A stretch of 64,000 nucleotides of DNA from Megalonaias nervosa (lineage: Eukaryota > Mollusca > Bivalvia > Unionida > Unionidae), in contig JAECUM010016919.1 in NCBI GenBank assembly GCA_016617855.1, positions 1 through 64,000 of the forward strand, written 5' to 3'. Positions within the stretch are counted from its first letter, which is position 1, and every line of letters begins with the position of its first letter. The translations under genes were made by a program, and so were the position numbers. The notes beneath the pieces are model-generated. The model saw nothing but the letters and a program-made list of their open reading frames with translations. It was not told the origin of the DNA and made no database searches. Shown here one piece after another: positions 24,421 through 37,087 of this stretch.

Positions 24421-24534
24421 GGACCAGTGATCAAGGGGCAAACTGAGTTTGGTAACACGGAACTGGTTCCATCGAAACTATGTTGCTTGTGTTTTTTCTT
24501 GATGCCATTGAATAATACAGTTGTTGTATATAAA

Positions 24535-24960
24535 ACGATCATGTTGTCATATTGTGTGCGATGTCGTAATGGTAAAGCATCTACGAAAGGGAACTTGTTT
24601 TTGATGTGAGGAAAAGAAGTTAACGTATCTTTGGACCGTTTAGAAAAGATCGTCGGCGGTGATGTCGCTGCTGTAATTACATAATTACCAGGAACACCAT
24701 TTAGTAAACATCCTGGTGAAAAACAACTAATGTGGGCATGGTAGACGTCTTGATTCTAACAATCAACCAAAAGCTAAATACCTTTTAATCATGTTCATGC
24801 TGCATATTACAGACATGACATTGTTTATAAAACATTGTTTATAAAACATCGAAAATGATATTATTGAACGTCAATATGCTGATTTAGATTTATTCATGAC
24901 TTGAATGGAACTAATCCAATACTTGAAGAAAGAATCGATAGATGGATAATCCAAGAGGGT
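24535..24960 (+). pseudogene. Zinc-ribbon / phospholipase A2 protein remnant
   Basis: About 24541-24560 encodes YCVRCRNGK, matching the YCIRCK start of the zinc-ribbon protein in C. About 24685-24722 encodes LPGTPFSKHPGEK, matching LPGTPWAKYPGEK just before the PLA2 domain in C. Only degraded traces follow (an HVH-like and a DIV-like remnant). In this copy no LINE separates the two parts, which independently shows that the zinc-ribbon and PLA2 portions belong together. Confidence 0.55.
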
Positions 24961-25089
24961 AATGAGGCCAAAATTGTTTTAGGATGCCATTGAAGGTAAC
25001 ATATATTGATATTATAAACAAACAAACAAACAAACCAAACATGGTTTCTGATTTTATCTAAAGTATATTACAGTCCTCGTGGAAGCCGC

Positions 25090-25960
25090 AGTTGCAAACT
25101 TAACAAGCGCTGCAAAGGTCACACATGGTAATCTTCCAGCATGGTTGGCCATACCAGCATTGTGGCAAATACAACTTCCCGTGCCAAGATAAATTTGATG
25201 TCGTTGGTTTGATTTTCAAATACCTAATGAGGTTCATCATACTGATATTTATTTCACACGATTGTGTAAGCGGACGACTATAAAAATGCACGTTAACCAG
25301 TTTCGATGTTGCAGACAGATATAAAAAGCAGATGCATGATATAAAGTGATTCAGCATACGCCGCTGATGCAATTAAACGCATTTATGCAGGTTCACCATT
25401 AACAAGGCCAATATTATAACAAGTCAACTCAGGTAAAGAATTTATCGAATCTGTTGCTGCATTATTATCTTTATATCAAGTGTGAGTTCGAGCTTGGCAT
25501 GTCAATATGCATCCAGACCAAGCCATTGTGGAACGATTTAATCACAATTTTGCAGAACAGTTATTCGGACATCATTACGCACAAGTATTATTAATGCGAT
25601 CACAGACCCAGAATGCTCGCACTCCACAACGATCTCATGAATGGGTAACACTGCACACATGATCGAATTAAAAAACTTCGATGCTGTCCGGCATAAAGCT
25701 GTCACTGTTGCTCATTAAATGATTTCACAACCACCGCCGTTAGAATCACTTCGGAATAATTTTGTTAGGTATTTATACGCACCAGGGGAGTTGAGAAGGC
25801 GGGCAGTGTCGCGCAACTGACCCTGGACCCTGTATGGTCCGTTGGCACCTGTGAATGAACAATCAGCAAGGCCGAATCAATTATGTCCGCCGAGTAGGCC
25901 ATTGGTGCTAGAGGATTGCAAGTCGTTCCGACAAATACGGCACGACCAAAATCTGGTCTA
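25090..25960 (+). pseudogene. Retrovirus-type integrase remnant
   Basis: In order: WLAIPALWQIQLPVP; a PNEVHHTDILF block containing the first catalytic Asp; a VADRY trace; then HPDQAIVERFNHNFAEQLFG carrying the catalytic Glu region; then VRYLYAPGEL of the C-terminal domain. The second catalytic Asp block is not recovered. The pieces lie in several frames with stops. The order matches the integrase of element C. Confidence 0.7.
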
Positions 25961-25964
25961 TTGC

Positions 25965-27458
25965 TATAACCGCTTGATGACCAAACATGTAAGGGGAAAT
26001 ACCGTCGGGAAATATCTGTTGTTTTTAATCAGGTAGTGAAAAACTCGATTTGGTACATATGTAATCACTCATGCAATGTTTCGTTTGCCTAACCATTGCT
26101 GTAGGTTTAAATTCACATTAAATATTAATATCAAAGACATTCTTCTAATTTATTTCCCTTTGGTGATCTTAACTACTGCTATTATATGCTCTTGACATGT
26201 CAATATCGTCTCCATCATCATTTGTTTCACCTGTATTAAATATTCGTGAATTTATTTGTTCTTGCACAATTTCGAATAATAATTTTTCGGGTTTCTTTTA
26301 TGAAAATAGTGGCTTAAGTTACATCGTTCCTGTTCCAAAATAATACCTGAATTGACTAAGTTATCAATATGTTCAGAATTGTATTTGAAAACTCATATAA
26401 TATCTTTTGGTCCCCTTTCATAAATCTGTGTGATACAATGAAGCGAAACAGTGATTAAAAATGAAATGACCAAATATTTCCGTAAGGTTTGCAAAATACT
26501 ACAAGCATTTATCTGTGAATTCTTCGCCATTTATATAAACCACTGTAATTCTTTAATACAAATGCCTTCAGTCGCAGTTGTCATACAAAATTATCTACCA
26601 GTAGAAAATATATTCTCTACCAGCATAATATATTTCTCTGGTACACCGTGTAACAGAGATCAATAAAATTATGTCTACATCAGTACATAATTCTGAAGTG
26701 AAGCCAGAATCAATAATATAGGCTAGACTGAAATCTTTAAGATTCAGGTGATTATCGTAATAAGCAATCATCTATCATAGTGTGATAATGGCGGTTTTAG
26801 TGGCCATTCATAAGTGTTCTCTTGTAATGTCACATATTGGTCACTTTCACTGATGATAATCAGTGGATGTGCGCATATACAATTGACTTGTACCAGTATA
26901 CACAAAGTCACGCGGGATAAATAACAGTGACCAATAAAATGCCCAAGTCCAAAAGCCCCATTAAAACACTACTGTACAGTATAATCTGGACAAAATTAGC
27001 CATTGGGTCTGAACAGTCTTGATCCATGAACACAATGTTTTGTTTTTGTCTTTTTTCACAGCCTTAATTAAATGGCATCTACATATTGATTTTCATCGTC
27101 TATTGGTTAGACTTGGATTATTCTAACTATGACATAAAGACAAAGCATTGTATTAATAGTTCGAAGGAATTATGTAAGAATTTATTTGGACAAAGAAGCG
27201 TAGCAAAATTGTATACTATATACTAAATTATTGATACTGAGATATTAAGTAAGCAAGCTTAGTCCTCATAATATAATACATATTTAGTCATAATATGAAA
27301 TATACATATCTGTATATTGAGGGCTACTATCAGTGCTAAGTAGGAATGAATCAGATCGGAGAGAGTTTTAGATAGTGATCAATACAGGGGAATTAACTCT
27401 GCATTTATCGATTTCAGGAGAACAAGTATATGCCAATTGAATCCCCTTATACACACAC

Positions 27459-27533
<75 letters not shown>

Positions 27534-28240
27534 CCCCTGAAATGTCATATTTTTTCCAGTTAAAAGCATACTTTACTTGTTGTTTATCAAAGACCTTTTT
27601 ATGTAATGTTTGCGGCACCTGTTTGAGATAGAAACGGGAGTGATGCTTGGCAATAACGGCATGAAAAGTATATCTGTGTTGTGATGGTTTTAAAGAAATA
27701 GGTTAATAGGTTCATCTAATCTAGATCAACATTATCAGCCATGTCTTTCACATGCTTTAGAAACGGCCAGGTTATACCGAATTAGATTGTTGATATGAAA
27801 ACGTTTCTTAATCTTGTTTTTCTCTTGTTTCATAAGCTTACTACTATACGTCATATATAACGCTATGGTCTTTGTAGAAACGAAATGTGAGATCAAGATC
27901 GCTAGGTGGAATTACACAGAAAAAGTTAGAGAACCCTTTCCTAAGTCTCACTGTATACAGCATTCTTTATTTGTAACGCAATTCATGTATGCAGTTGTTT
28001 CCTATAAAGAGAGGGAACTTTAAAATAAATATTGTTTCAAAATATTGCAGGCTATAGAGAAACATTTTGGAGTGGGGGGGGGGGGCGGGCATTAAAGAAA
28101 TTTACATCTTGAGACAATAAAGCCATGTACGGAAAGAACGTTTCCTGTTAGAATATACGGGATGTACGTGGTAACGAATTTGTTATTATTAATGTGAAAC
28201 AAATGGTTGGTTGTTAAGGTTGGTTATTAATACGTGTGTC
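25965..28240. repeat. Non-coding stretch with a long (TA)n run
   Basis: No gene recognised. A TA run of about 68 bases lies at 27462-27530, preceded by a short CA run, and a 13-base G run lies near 28074. Frames crossing the TA run are artefacts. Confidence 0.55.
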
Positions 28241-28249
28241 ATCTTGTGA

Positions 28250-29000
28250 ACTAAACTAGTCACCTAGTTTTTGTGATTGTCATGAAATTTGATCATCATC
28301 CAAACATGAGCATATCGACGAATTAATTTTTTACACGTAATTTGTATAAGTTATTGGCCTTTCTAACTTCAGAGTAATACAATACATAATATTAGGAATG
28401 CAGCTCTTCCCACAATTGTCAATGGATCACAATGGGATTTTATAATCATGAAGATCAGCATACCAACAAATCAATTTTGTCCCGCAATTTGTGTTAGAGT
28501 TATTGCCCATTTGATATATTGACTTTATGTGATGTAAAACAGAGTCCTTCTGATGCAGATGGTTTGCAGTTCAGGTGGAAGCACGTTTCGATAATCAGTT
28601 TAGTTAGAGTTATTGCCCATTTGGTTTGCAGCTGGATGTTGTGTATGACGGAATCTGCTGAATGAAAATAGTTTATAGGCTTCAGTGTTTCGCCGTGTAA
28701 CTCGTAGATTTACCTAGTATTGCAGTTTTGATGCATCTCTGTGCAGCTTGGTACAAGCTATGGCCATTATCTGAAGATTCACACGCAGAGAAACCTATAT
28801 GCTGCTGAGATTTCTGTTACAGTTATTGCTTGTTTTCGCTTGCAGCTGTTTACAATGTAATGTAGACTATTGTGAACGAATCTGGTATCACAGATTTCAA
28901 GCGATCGCTGCAAAACTTTGTGACTGTTAATGTCATCAGCTATCAAAAATTGGGTCTGTTCTTACAATCTTTTCAGAGTTATTTCCCATGTGCTCCTGCA
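28250..29000. repeat. Diverged ~120-150-bp repeats with a 'GTTATTGCCCATTT' core
   Basis: The core recurs near 28350, 28492, 28605, 28750, 28815 and 28975 with many substitutions (for example AGAGTTATTGCCCATTTG at two sites). The units are imperfect and spaced 110-150 bases apart. They look like an old tandem family. Confidence 0.5.
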
Positions 29001-29009
29001 GATGCATGT

Positions 29010-29325
29010 GATGTGATTATGATTTTTAACGTAGCTTTAACAATTTTTCAGTCATATCGCTACGATGCCTGCAGTGTGGCAGTTTATAGTGATGTCTAGC
29101 ACTGGGGCATCATGCTGCAGACATGTAGCATGATGTCCCACCCAGTCACATTATCCTGACACCAGGCCCACCAGTCCTAACACTAACCTCTTAATGCTGA
29201 GCGCCAAGCGAGGCAGCTGTTAGTACCATTTTTGTAAGTCTTTGGTATGACTCGACCGGGGATCGAACCCACGACCTCCCGCATCCGAGGCGGACGCTCT
29301 AACCACTAGGCCACCGGAGCGGTGC
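29010..29325 (-). repeat. tRNA-derived SINE, copy 1
   Basis: On the minus strand the head carries box A-like GTGGCCTAGTGGTTAGAGCG and box B GGTTCGATCCC at about 29250-29322, followed by a body shared with a second copy about 700 bases to the right (CAGGATAATGTGACTGG and CACTATAAA-type segments). The head reads like a tRNA but lacks a pairing acceptor stem, so it is not annotated as a tRNA gene. Confidence 0.8.
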
Positions 29326-29734
29326 AGATGCATGCAATATAAGTTAAATTCTTGTGAAGGCAAATTGTCTTTCTGTGTTTCTGTGTTTGTTTTTATTTGT
29401 ATTTGAGATCGCGGTGAAGCATGCTGCATATTATGGCCATCATATAATGATCTTCACATTGCAAAATCTCTGAGCTCTCGTGATTTTTATATAGGTTGTT
29501 TCCTTTGTCTAGTTGCATTTGGAGGAGTACATAATTTTGTGATGACAAATTGTTATAAATATCTATATTGTTTGTAACGCCTGGTACATGATTTTAGTCA
29601 GCTTTTTGTAATCTGTATTCATGCCTGTAAATTATACAGATTTTCTTTAGTTACATTTTAACTGTCCGTTAAGAGCGTAAAATTATATAGGACCTATCAA
29701 TAGATGCTTACGTATGTGTGTGTGCATGTATATG

Positions 29735-30037
29735 TGCGTGATGTGGATTTTTAACGTAGCTTTAACAAGTTTCACTCATATCGTACGATGTCTGCAGTGT
29801 GGCAATTTATAGTGATGTCTCGTACTGGGGCATCATGCCGCAGACATGGAACATGATGTTCCATCCAGTCACATTATCCTGACACCATGCCGACCAAGCT
29901 TAACACTGACCCCCTAACGCTAAGCGCCTAGCTAGGCAGTTGTTAGTATCAGTCTTTGGTATGACTCGATCGGGGATCGAACCAGCGATTTCCCATATCC
30001 GAAGCGGACGCTCTAACCACTATGCCACCGGAGCGGT
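29735..30037 (-). repeat. tRNA-derived SINE, copy 2
   Basis: Same orientation and family as the copy at 29010-29325, with about 15-20 percent visible differences, including a small deletion between the head and the body. Box A reads GTGGCATAGTGGTTAGAGCG; box B is changed to GGTTCGATCCC-like. Confidence 0.8.
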
Positions 30038-30049
30038 CTGCTTACGTAT

Positions 30050-32069
30050 GTGTTAACAGTTACTAATAATAATCTTAATAATATTACTTAACGACGACTT
30101 TGGGTTGATTTCCTATTGGCTGATGGGGTTTGGACGGTTCTAGAAGAATTCAGTAACTTCCCATTTTTGGGGCTATGACATATGAATAGGCAAATTCGGA
30201 ATAAACTGAGTAGTGTCATCTGTCACGTGGGGTATGTTGAGATATATAGTCGTAATAGAAGGTTTATATAAGAAGAGTACTGAGCAATCAGATTCATTCT
30301 TATTTTGGAGTCATCCTCATTTTTTGAGTTCCTGTTGTAAGTCTGCAGACGTGTTTTATGTTGTACTTAGAAATTATTCGAGTGGAAAAACATTTGTTTG
30401 GACTCAGGTGGAAATAGAAAGTGATCATTATTTGGACTATAATATTGTTCTGGAATTATTGTGAAGTATTAAAAAAGGAGTTCTCGACAACGCCATTTTG
30501 ACAACGTCAAAATTCATGGTGGACCAGTACATTTCCAGTTTTGAAATTTATACAGAACTTTTCATTCATTTGGGCTTTCACTTTCATAGAACTTTATAAG
30601 GATTATTCTGGATTCACTTCATAATACTGAAAGTTCCTGTCACATTTTTATGTACAGCATTGATATTCAAATTATTTCTTACGCTTTACAAAAGTTGTTG
30701 GTTTTACTTCTTTCTGTTACTTAGTTTATGACCACAGAGCTTGCGGATAGTCATGGAACTAAGTACACATTATGGTCATTATTAGATAATATGTATTTAG
30801 ACCCAGGATTGTACTGCAGCGGTTTTTGGAAAGGCTATTCACCTATTTTGAAAATGGACTCGCCCTTATTAGTAAGAAACCGAATGAGTGAGAGTTCTAT
30901 TTACATGAAAAAATTGTTCAGAATTCCTCTATCTTCTGCGGACTGGAGATGAGGTGTGATATAGAGTGTGGGTGTAATGTAAAGTCTTGTAATTTCATTA
31001 CGAATCTTCTATTATTTTTGGACATCATGGGGACTATTCGAAATTTGTCTTGCGGCAATCAGCATGTTATTCAGCTGCTTACCAGTACATATAGCACATG
31101 AAGAATGTAAAAGTCTTTCGATATGTCAGTGTCTAATGATTTCTATTAGACAATATTTCACTTTCTTTCTATGTCTACACTCGCAGCAGCGGTGTATCAG
31201 TGATTAGCCCAGATTTTGAGGGGACAATGGCAGATCGTTCGCCTTACCGCGTTTCTGGGAACGGCTTTTTGCTTCTACGGACTTGGCAAGAAACAACCTA
31301 TTATATGTTTATGTGACTCGAAGCACAAATCAATCAAATCATCAATCTCTCTGCCTCGTCTAATTTTCTAAGTATCATGGTCACTATTGAAAAGTGTGTC
31401 GATAATTTTAAAACTATTATATCTTTATATTACATTTTTTTAAGGGTTGGAAAAAGAAATTGCTCATTTGGTACACAACATCTCCACTCTTAAAAATTAG
31501 AAAATGACTTTACAATTAGAATAATAACAGTATCATAAATCAAGTCTTGATACTGGAGAGGAGTATTTGAAAAGTTATCTAGATTCAATTTCGTGTCTAA
31601 ACAACTACTGATATAAACATCAGTTGATTCGATACAGGTCCCAATTAGCAAAAGTCATACACATAGATAATCACATATTATTATTGTATCAAGTTGAAAT
31701 GTTTATAGAAAACACCAGATCAACGTGATCTTTAAAGGCAAAACAGCTTCCTAGTATGATAATAGAAACATGCGTTGAAAAGGTTTGACCTGTCAAAATA
31801 ATGTTTGCATATTCACTCCACGTGAGGCAGTGCAATACTGTTTGTATCGCCTCATATAATTAATTTCCATTCATTATTTACTAATTATCAAACAAACTGG
31901 CAATTCCTTGTTTTAAGAAAGGTGTGGTAGTTAAACATTATATAACGCAAAGATTAATGTCATAAAGAAACCGGAAGTACTTCAGTATGTCATTTTCAGA
32001 AAGTGTTGTCTTCTCTTTATAAAGCGTGGCCATTATCTAAGGAATCCTTCTTAGTGGGTTTAATGTGCG
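30050..32069. other. No gene recognised
   Basis: About 2 kb of AT-rich sequence left of Polinton C. The frames at 30213-30464 and 30728-30952 have no supporting features. Confidence 0.5.
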
Positions 32070-32074
32070 AGGCA

Positions 32075-32187
32075 AGCAGCAGAGAGGGTGAACCCTACAA
32101 CTTTTTACGAGTGTTCGTTAGCAAAACTAAAGGTTCCTACAAAGAAATGAAAATACAGAGTCAATAACGTCAAACCGAAGCCTCTAA
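32075..32187 (+). repeat. Left terminal inverted repeat of Polinton C
   Basis: Begins AGCAGCAGAGAGGGTGAA and ends CTCTAA. It matches the reverse complement of 52957-53068 with roughly ten differences. The last residues and stop codon of the ATPase gene fall inside it. Confidence 0.95.
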
Positions 32188-32757
32188 GCAAGTCATGTCC
32201 ATATCCCCTGAACACCAAGTTTGATGAATGTTTTGCAACGTATGTGTATCACCGCCATTAAACACAACTAAAATATTGCAGGTATCTCTGATCACTTTAG
32301 GGATTTGTGTATATCGCTGGGTAACATAAATCACGCCTGTATTTATATGTCTACCTCGAGAAAATATCCGAGCTGGGTTTGATTGTTTGTCCAGCATAAC
32401 ATCATCGTACACTACTAAATTATTAATATTCCCATCGATGTCATCTAAAGATGGGGTTTCATCAATATTGGTGATAAAATCAATAATATCATCATCGACC
32501 TCGTCCCCTTGCCTTGTCAAGGATTTTGCATTTTCATTAAAATCTTTAAGTACTTCATAACATCTCTGATCATCATAAGATGGCGTTACTAAATGCAACT
32601 TATCCCACTTGAGCCATCTCATTATCAGATTAAGCAAGAATTGTGTTTTACCAGACCCAGATGGCCTAATTATTATCATCCTGATAGAATTTGGCAATGC
32701 TGGATGATGCTTGACTGGCTCCTGCTTTCGTGTCGCTGAGAAGTCAATTATATCCAT
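32170..32757 (-). CDS. FtsK/HerA-type genome packaging ATPase (A32-like)
   Basis: Intact 195-codon ORF. It would pump viral DNA into the capsid. Walker A lies near residues 28-40 as RPSGSGKTQFLLNL, where the usual leading Gly is Arg; Walker B near residues 112-120 is NNLVVYDDVML; a following GRHINTGVIYVTQRY block is typical of Polinton and poxvirus A32-like ATPases. The length is slightly short for the family. The start is ATG 32757, directly abutting the divergent zinc-ribbon gene at 32758, so the two share a compact promoter region. Its stop codon lies in the terminal repeat. The Gly-to-Arg change may impair nucleotide binding. Confidence 0.88.
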   Translation of the reverse strand: MDIIDFSATRKQEPVKHHPALPNSIRMIIIRPSGSGKTQFLLNLIMRWLKWDKLHLVTPSYDDQRCYEVLKDFNENAKSLTRQGDEVDDDIIDFITNIDETPSLDDIDGNINNLVVYDDVMLDKQSNPARIFSRGRHINTGVIYVTQRYTQIPKVIRDTCNILVVFNGGDTHTLQNIHQTWCSGDMDMTCLEASV

Positions 32758-33911
32758 ATGATAAATAATATGAATCTATATTGTATTCGATGCAAGGCAC
32801 CCACCACAACCATTGGAATAACAACAATAATAACAAAAAATAAAAAACGTACACTGACAGGCAAGTGTGAAAAATGTGGTACAAATAAATACAGATTTAT
32901 TTCTTCTCTAAAGACAGGCCGGGGGTGTGCGAGGTCTGGGTCTGATGTCCCGCTCGCTAAAGGAAAGTGAAGCGTCTCTCATAGCCTCTCCTTTCCAGGT
33001 GTAGTGATCGCTGCGGGACCACTGTCTGGCTTTGCTGCGCAGGAAGTACTTGCATATGGCCTCTCCTACACTATTGTGTCCACAGCAGCACCATCATGTG
33101 GGGCCCCCTGTTTTCACATAGCCTGCTGTGTGGCGCGACCGAGTGCCCGACGGTATAACTGGGTGGGCAGACTGGGCTCGTTAGCCTTGGCAGGCAGCTA
33201 GTCTAAGAGAAGGAAAACTCTGACTCCAATCCCGGGCAGATGGAGCTCGTTAGCCTTGTCAGGCAGTCCGTGTAGGAGATGGAAACTCCAATTCGAAACC
33301 AACGAAGTGCCATTGGATGATGGCTCCGCTGCCTTGTGGATATCTTCGGGAGAAGGAAAGGCTACGGGAGTAAACCCAGACAGAAAATCCGGAGTGGAGC
33401 CCCTAAGGCGGCTGGGTGTCAACTACGACTTCCTTCCGGCAGCTCCTGCATCCAAACTGGTGCCAAATGTCATGCTCAGCATTCCTTTGGACCCCACCAG
33501 CAAGGACGAGAAGGGGATCCTGACGTCTGGGCAGCCCAGGACCTCCATACTACACGCCCAGGCTTGCGCCCTGGAGAGGCCACTCCAGCCTCGCCCTTGA
33601 GCGAGGAAACAACACGGAAGCTGGCAGTCTACGGGTTATAAGTCCCACCCGATTGGCGTAGGGAAGGGGCGCCACGGGTCAGCTTCGACGGTGGGAGGGA
33701 TCATCGAGTCCCACTGGCCGACTACCGCCCGCCTTAAGCCGGGCAGCCCCCGGTCAGTAAGGTGTTGGCCCGCCAACGTCTGCCTGCTTCAGTGGGTGCC
33801 TGGAGCTCAGTGTGTTGCTCAGCATGACAAGCAGACGGAAACTCCGCACCAGACAAAAGAAACAAGACACCATTAAAGAAGACTCCAGCTCTTCGATTCT
33901 CAAGCTGGAAC

Positions 33912-34670
33912 GTGCGCACCATGCGCACAGGCATCTCTGACGACCTCAGGAAGGTGGACGACACCAGGAAGACGGCCATCATCGACAGAGAGCTCTCTAG
34001 ACTAAATGTCAGCATAGCTGCCCTCCAGGAAACCAGGTTTGCCTCCAGCGGTTCCCTCAGAGAGGAAAACTACACCTTCTTCTGGAAGGGCCGAGAACTT
34101 GAGGAGTCCCACCAGCACGGAGTTGGCTTTGCCATCAAAAACACCCTCTTGGCCTCGGTTGAGCCTCCCTCAGGGGGCACTGAACGTCTCTTGTCCATCC
34201 GCCTTGCCACTGCTGCAGGTCCTGTCAACATCCTCAGTGTCTATGCCCCCACCCTCACGTCTCCAGAAGACATAAAGGATCAGTTCTATGGGTAGCTGGA
34301 CGAACAGATCACGGGATGCCCTAAGGACGAGTTACTATTTCTCCTCGGCGACTTTAATGCTAGAGTTGGTGCTGACCACGAGTCATGGCCCACCTGCCTC
34401 GGATATCATGGCACTGGAAAGACCACCGAAAATGGTCAAAGACTGCTGGAGCTGTGCACCTATCATGACCTGTGCGTTACAAACACCTTCTTCAAGTGTA
34501 AGCCACAACACAAAGTGTCATGGAAACACCCCAGGTCTCATCGCTGGCACCAGCTCGACTTGGTCATCACCAGGCGCTCTGCCCTGAACAACATCCTCTC
34601 CACCAGAAGTTACCACAGTGCAGCCTGCGACTCCGACCACGCCCTCGTGTTCAGCAGGGTGCGCCTACAG
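33912..34670 (+). pseudogene. LINE endonuclease domain
   Basis: Nicks target DNA to prime reverse transcription. Visible motifs: NVSIAALQETRF (catalytic Glu), NILSVYAPT, a GDFNARVG block in another frame near 34350, and CDSDHALVFSRV near 34630 with the catalytic SDH. A TAG at about 34295 and frame changes near 34300 and 34500 break it. The coding frame is recovered again from 34515 and joins the reverse transcriptase region. Confidence 0.85.
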
Positions 34671-37087
34671 TCACGAAGACTACATCGCTCCAAACCAAAA
34701 GGTCGCCCTCGCATCAACACTGCGCAGATGTCTATCCCCTCCAAGGTGGAGGAGTATGTGTCCGCCCTGGATCAGGCTCTCCAGGACCTGCCAGAGCACG
34801 ATGCCACAGCCAAGTGGAACGCCATGAAAGATGCCATCTATAGCACAGCCATATCCACGTTTGGCAAGAAAGAACGGCCCAGCCAGGACTGGTTCAACGC
34901 ACACCTTTCAAGGATGGAACCAGTAATTGAGGACAAACGAGAAGCCTTCATAGCTTACAAAAAATGCCCCAATGAACGGACGCTTGCTGCCCTCAGAAGA
35001 GCCCGAAGCACCACCCAACGCATCGCTGGACAGTCCGCAAACAAGTACTGGCAGCAATTGTGTGAAGGAATCCAGCGCAGTACCGAGTCAGGAAACATCC
35101 AAGGCATGTACAATGGCATCAGGAAGGCCCTAGGCCCTACAGTGAAAGGGGTTACCCACCTGAAATCTCTGACGGGAGAGAAGATCACAGACCGCGAGCA
35201 ACAGATGACAAGATGGGTGGAGCACTACTCAGAGCTGTCCTCCCGAGAAACGTCAGTCACCGATGTGGCCCTTAGCAACGTACAGGAACTTCCCACCATG
35301 GAGGAGCTCGACAAAGTGCCTACCTTAGAGGAGTTCAGCAAAGCCATCGACTCCCTCCCAAACGACAAAGCACCAGGTAGCGATAGCATCCCGCCAGAAG
35401 CCATCAAACGTGGGAAACCGACAGTGCTACAGCCGCTGCATGAGCTACTCTGTCTCTGCTGGGAGGAAGGAGCAGTTTATCAAGACATGCGCGACGCCAT
35501 AATTGTGACACTCTACAAAAACAAGGGAGACCGCAGTGACTGTACAATTACAGAGGAATCTCGCTTCTCAGCATCGTTGGCAAAGTGTTTGCCCGCATCC
35601 TCCTAAACAGGCTGCAGCTGCTAGCGGACCGCGTGTATCCGGAATCCCAGTGCGGCTTCAGAGCAGGAAGGTCGACAACAGACATGATCTTCTCCCTACG
35701 ACAACTCCAAGAGAAGAGCAGAGAGCAAGGTCAGCCACTCTACATGATGTTCATCGACCTCACCAAGGCCTTCGACCTGGTCAGCAGGAAGAGCCTATTT
35801 GAACTTCTTGGGAAGATCGGCTGCCCCCAAAACTCCGCAGCATGATAATCTCCTTCCATACCGATATGAAGGGTACAGTCCTGTATGATGGATCCTCCTC
35901 AGACTTCTTCCCCATTACCAGCGACGTGAAGCAGGGCTGCGTGTTGGCACCAACCCTTTTCGGGATCGTCTTCTGTACTACGCCTTCAGCACGTTCACTG
36001 ATGGCATATATCTGCACACCAGGTCCGACGGGAGGCTGTTCAACCTGGCACGACTGCGCTCGAAGACCAAAGTGAGGTCAGTACTCATCAGGGAAATGCT
36101 CTTTGCTGACGACGCGGCTCTTGTGACCCACACCGAGGATGCCCTCCAGAGACTGGGAGACCGTTTCGCTGATGCCTGCAAGCAGTTCGGGCTCACCATC
36201 AGCCTAAAAAAGACAAACGTCAGTGCTCAAGATGTCACCACTGTCCCCTCGATCAGAATCGACGGCGCCACTCTGGAAGTAGTCAACAACTTTATTTTCC
36301 TGGGGTCAACCATCAGCAACACTCTTTCGCTTGATGTGGAGCTGGAGAGAAGGCTTGGAAAGGCAAACACCATCATGGTCCGACTAACTAAGAGGGTGTG
36401 GGAAAACAGCGCGCTGACAGTGCACACCGAGACTCAAGTCTACCAAGCCTGCGTTCTGAGCACCCTCCTATATGGAAGTGAGACCTGGAGCACCTACATG
36501 AGGCAAGAGCGTCGACTCAACTCCTTCCATATACGGTGAATACAACGCATCCTGAAAATCAGCTGGCAAGACCACGTCCCACACAGCGAGATCCTTCAGC
36601 GTTCAAGTATCCCAAGCATGTACTCCCTGCTGAGCAAACGCCGCCTTCGATGGCTGGGACACGTCCGACGCATGGAGGATGGGGTCTGCCAAAGGACATC
36701 GTATATGGTCAGCTGGCCACTGGCACCAGAAGAGTCGGCCGCCCCTCACTCCGCTTCAAGGATGTGTGCAAGAGGGACATGAAGGCATGCAGCATTTCAC
36801 CAGACAGCTGGGAAGTGCAGGCCGAGGACCGAGGCACCTGGAGACTGACGATCAGCAAGGGCATAGCAGTCGCTGATGGGAAGAGAGTCCAGCAGGCCGC
36901 AGAGAAACGTGAGAGAAAGAAGTGTGCAGAAGCAACCCAAGCAACTCAGACTTCCCAGTACGTCTGCACCAACTGCAATAGGGACTGTCACTCGCGCATC
37001 GGCCTGCACAGCCACAACAGACGATGCCAAAACCCCAGAGACAAACAACACTCCAAGGGCGCTACTCACATGGTCTCCCGAGACTGA
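34670..37087 (+). pseudogene. LINE reverse transcriptase and C-terminal zinc finger
   Basis: From 34670 a linker leads to the RT domain: DKAPGSDSIPPEAI, then (new frame at about 35545) GFRAGRSTTDMIFSLRQL and FIDLTKAFDLV (motif A), then a third frame near 35845 with VKQGCVLAPTLF, then LFADDAALVTH (the catalytic ADD motif C), and FLGSTISN. A TGA at 36537 interrupts a conserved thumb/linker region, after which GRPSLRFKDVCKRD and a C2H2 finger CTNCNRDCHSRIGLHSHNRRC complete the protein to 37087. At least four disruptions are seen. Confidence 0.88.

Larger units (their letters stand above)
23985..25960. mobile_element. Polinton remnant B (ATPase, zinc-ribbon/PLA2, integrase)
   Basis: Three heavily mutated gene traces occur in the same order and orientation as the left arm of element C: ATPase on minus, then zinc-ribbon/PLA2 and integrase on plus. 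Spacing is also comparable once the LINE is removed from C. No open frame longer than about 60 codons survives across the matches, so this copy is older than C. Terminal repeats were not recognised, and structural genes are absent to the right. Confidence 0.65.

Noticed and set aside
27379..27631. Two Tyr-Ile repeat ORFs
   Set aside because: They are translations of the TA microsatellite.
29249..29323. A tRNA gene on the minus strand
   Set aside because: Boxes A and B are good, but the acceptor arms do not pair and the same unit with a body recurs at 29.74-30.04 kb, so it is a SINE head.
33004..33876. Several plus and minus ORFs at the LINE 5' end
   Set aside because: They lie in the G+C-rich LINE leader, overlap one another and show no domain. 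Stops are simply rarer there.
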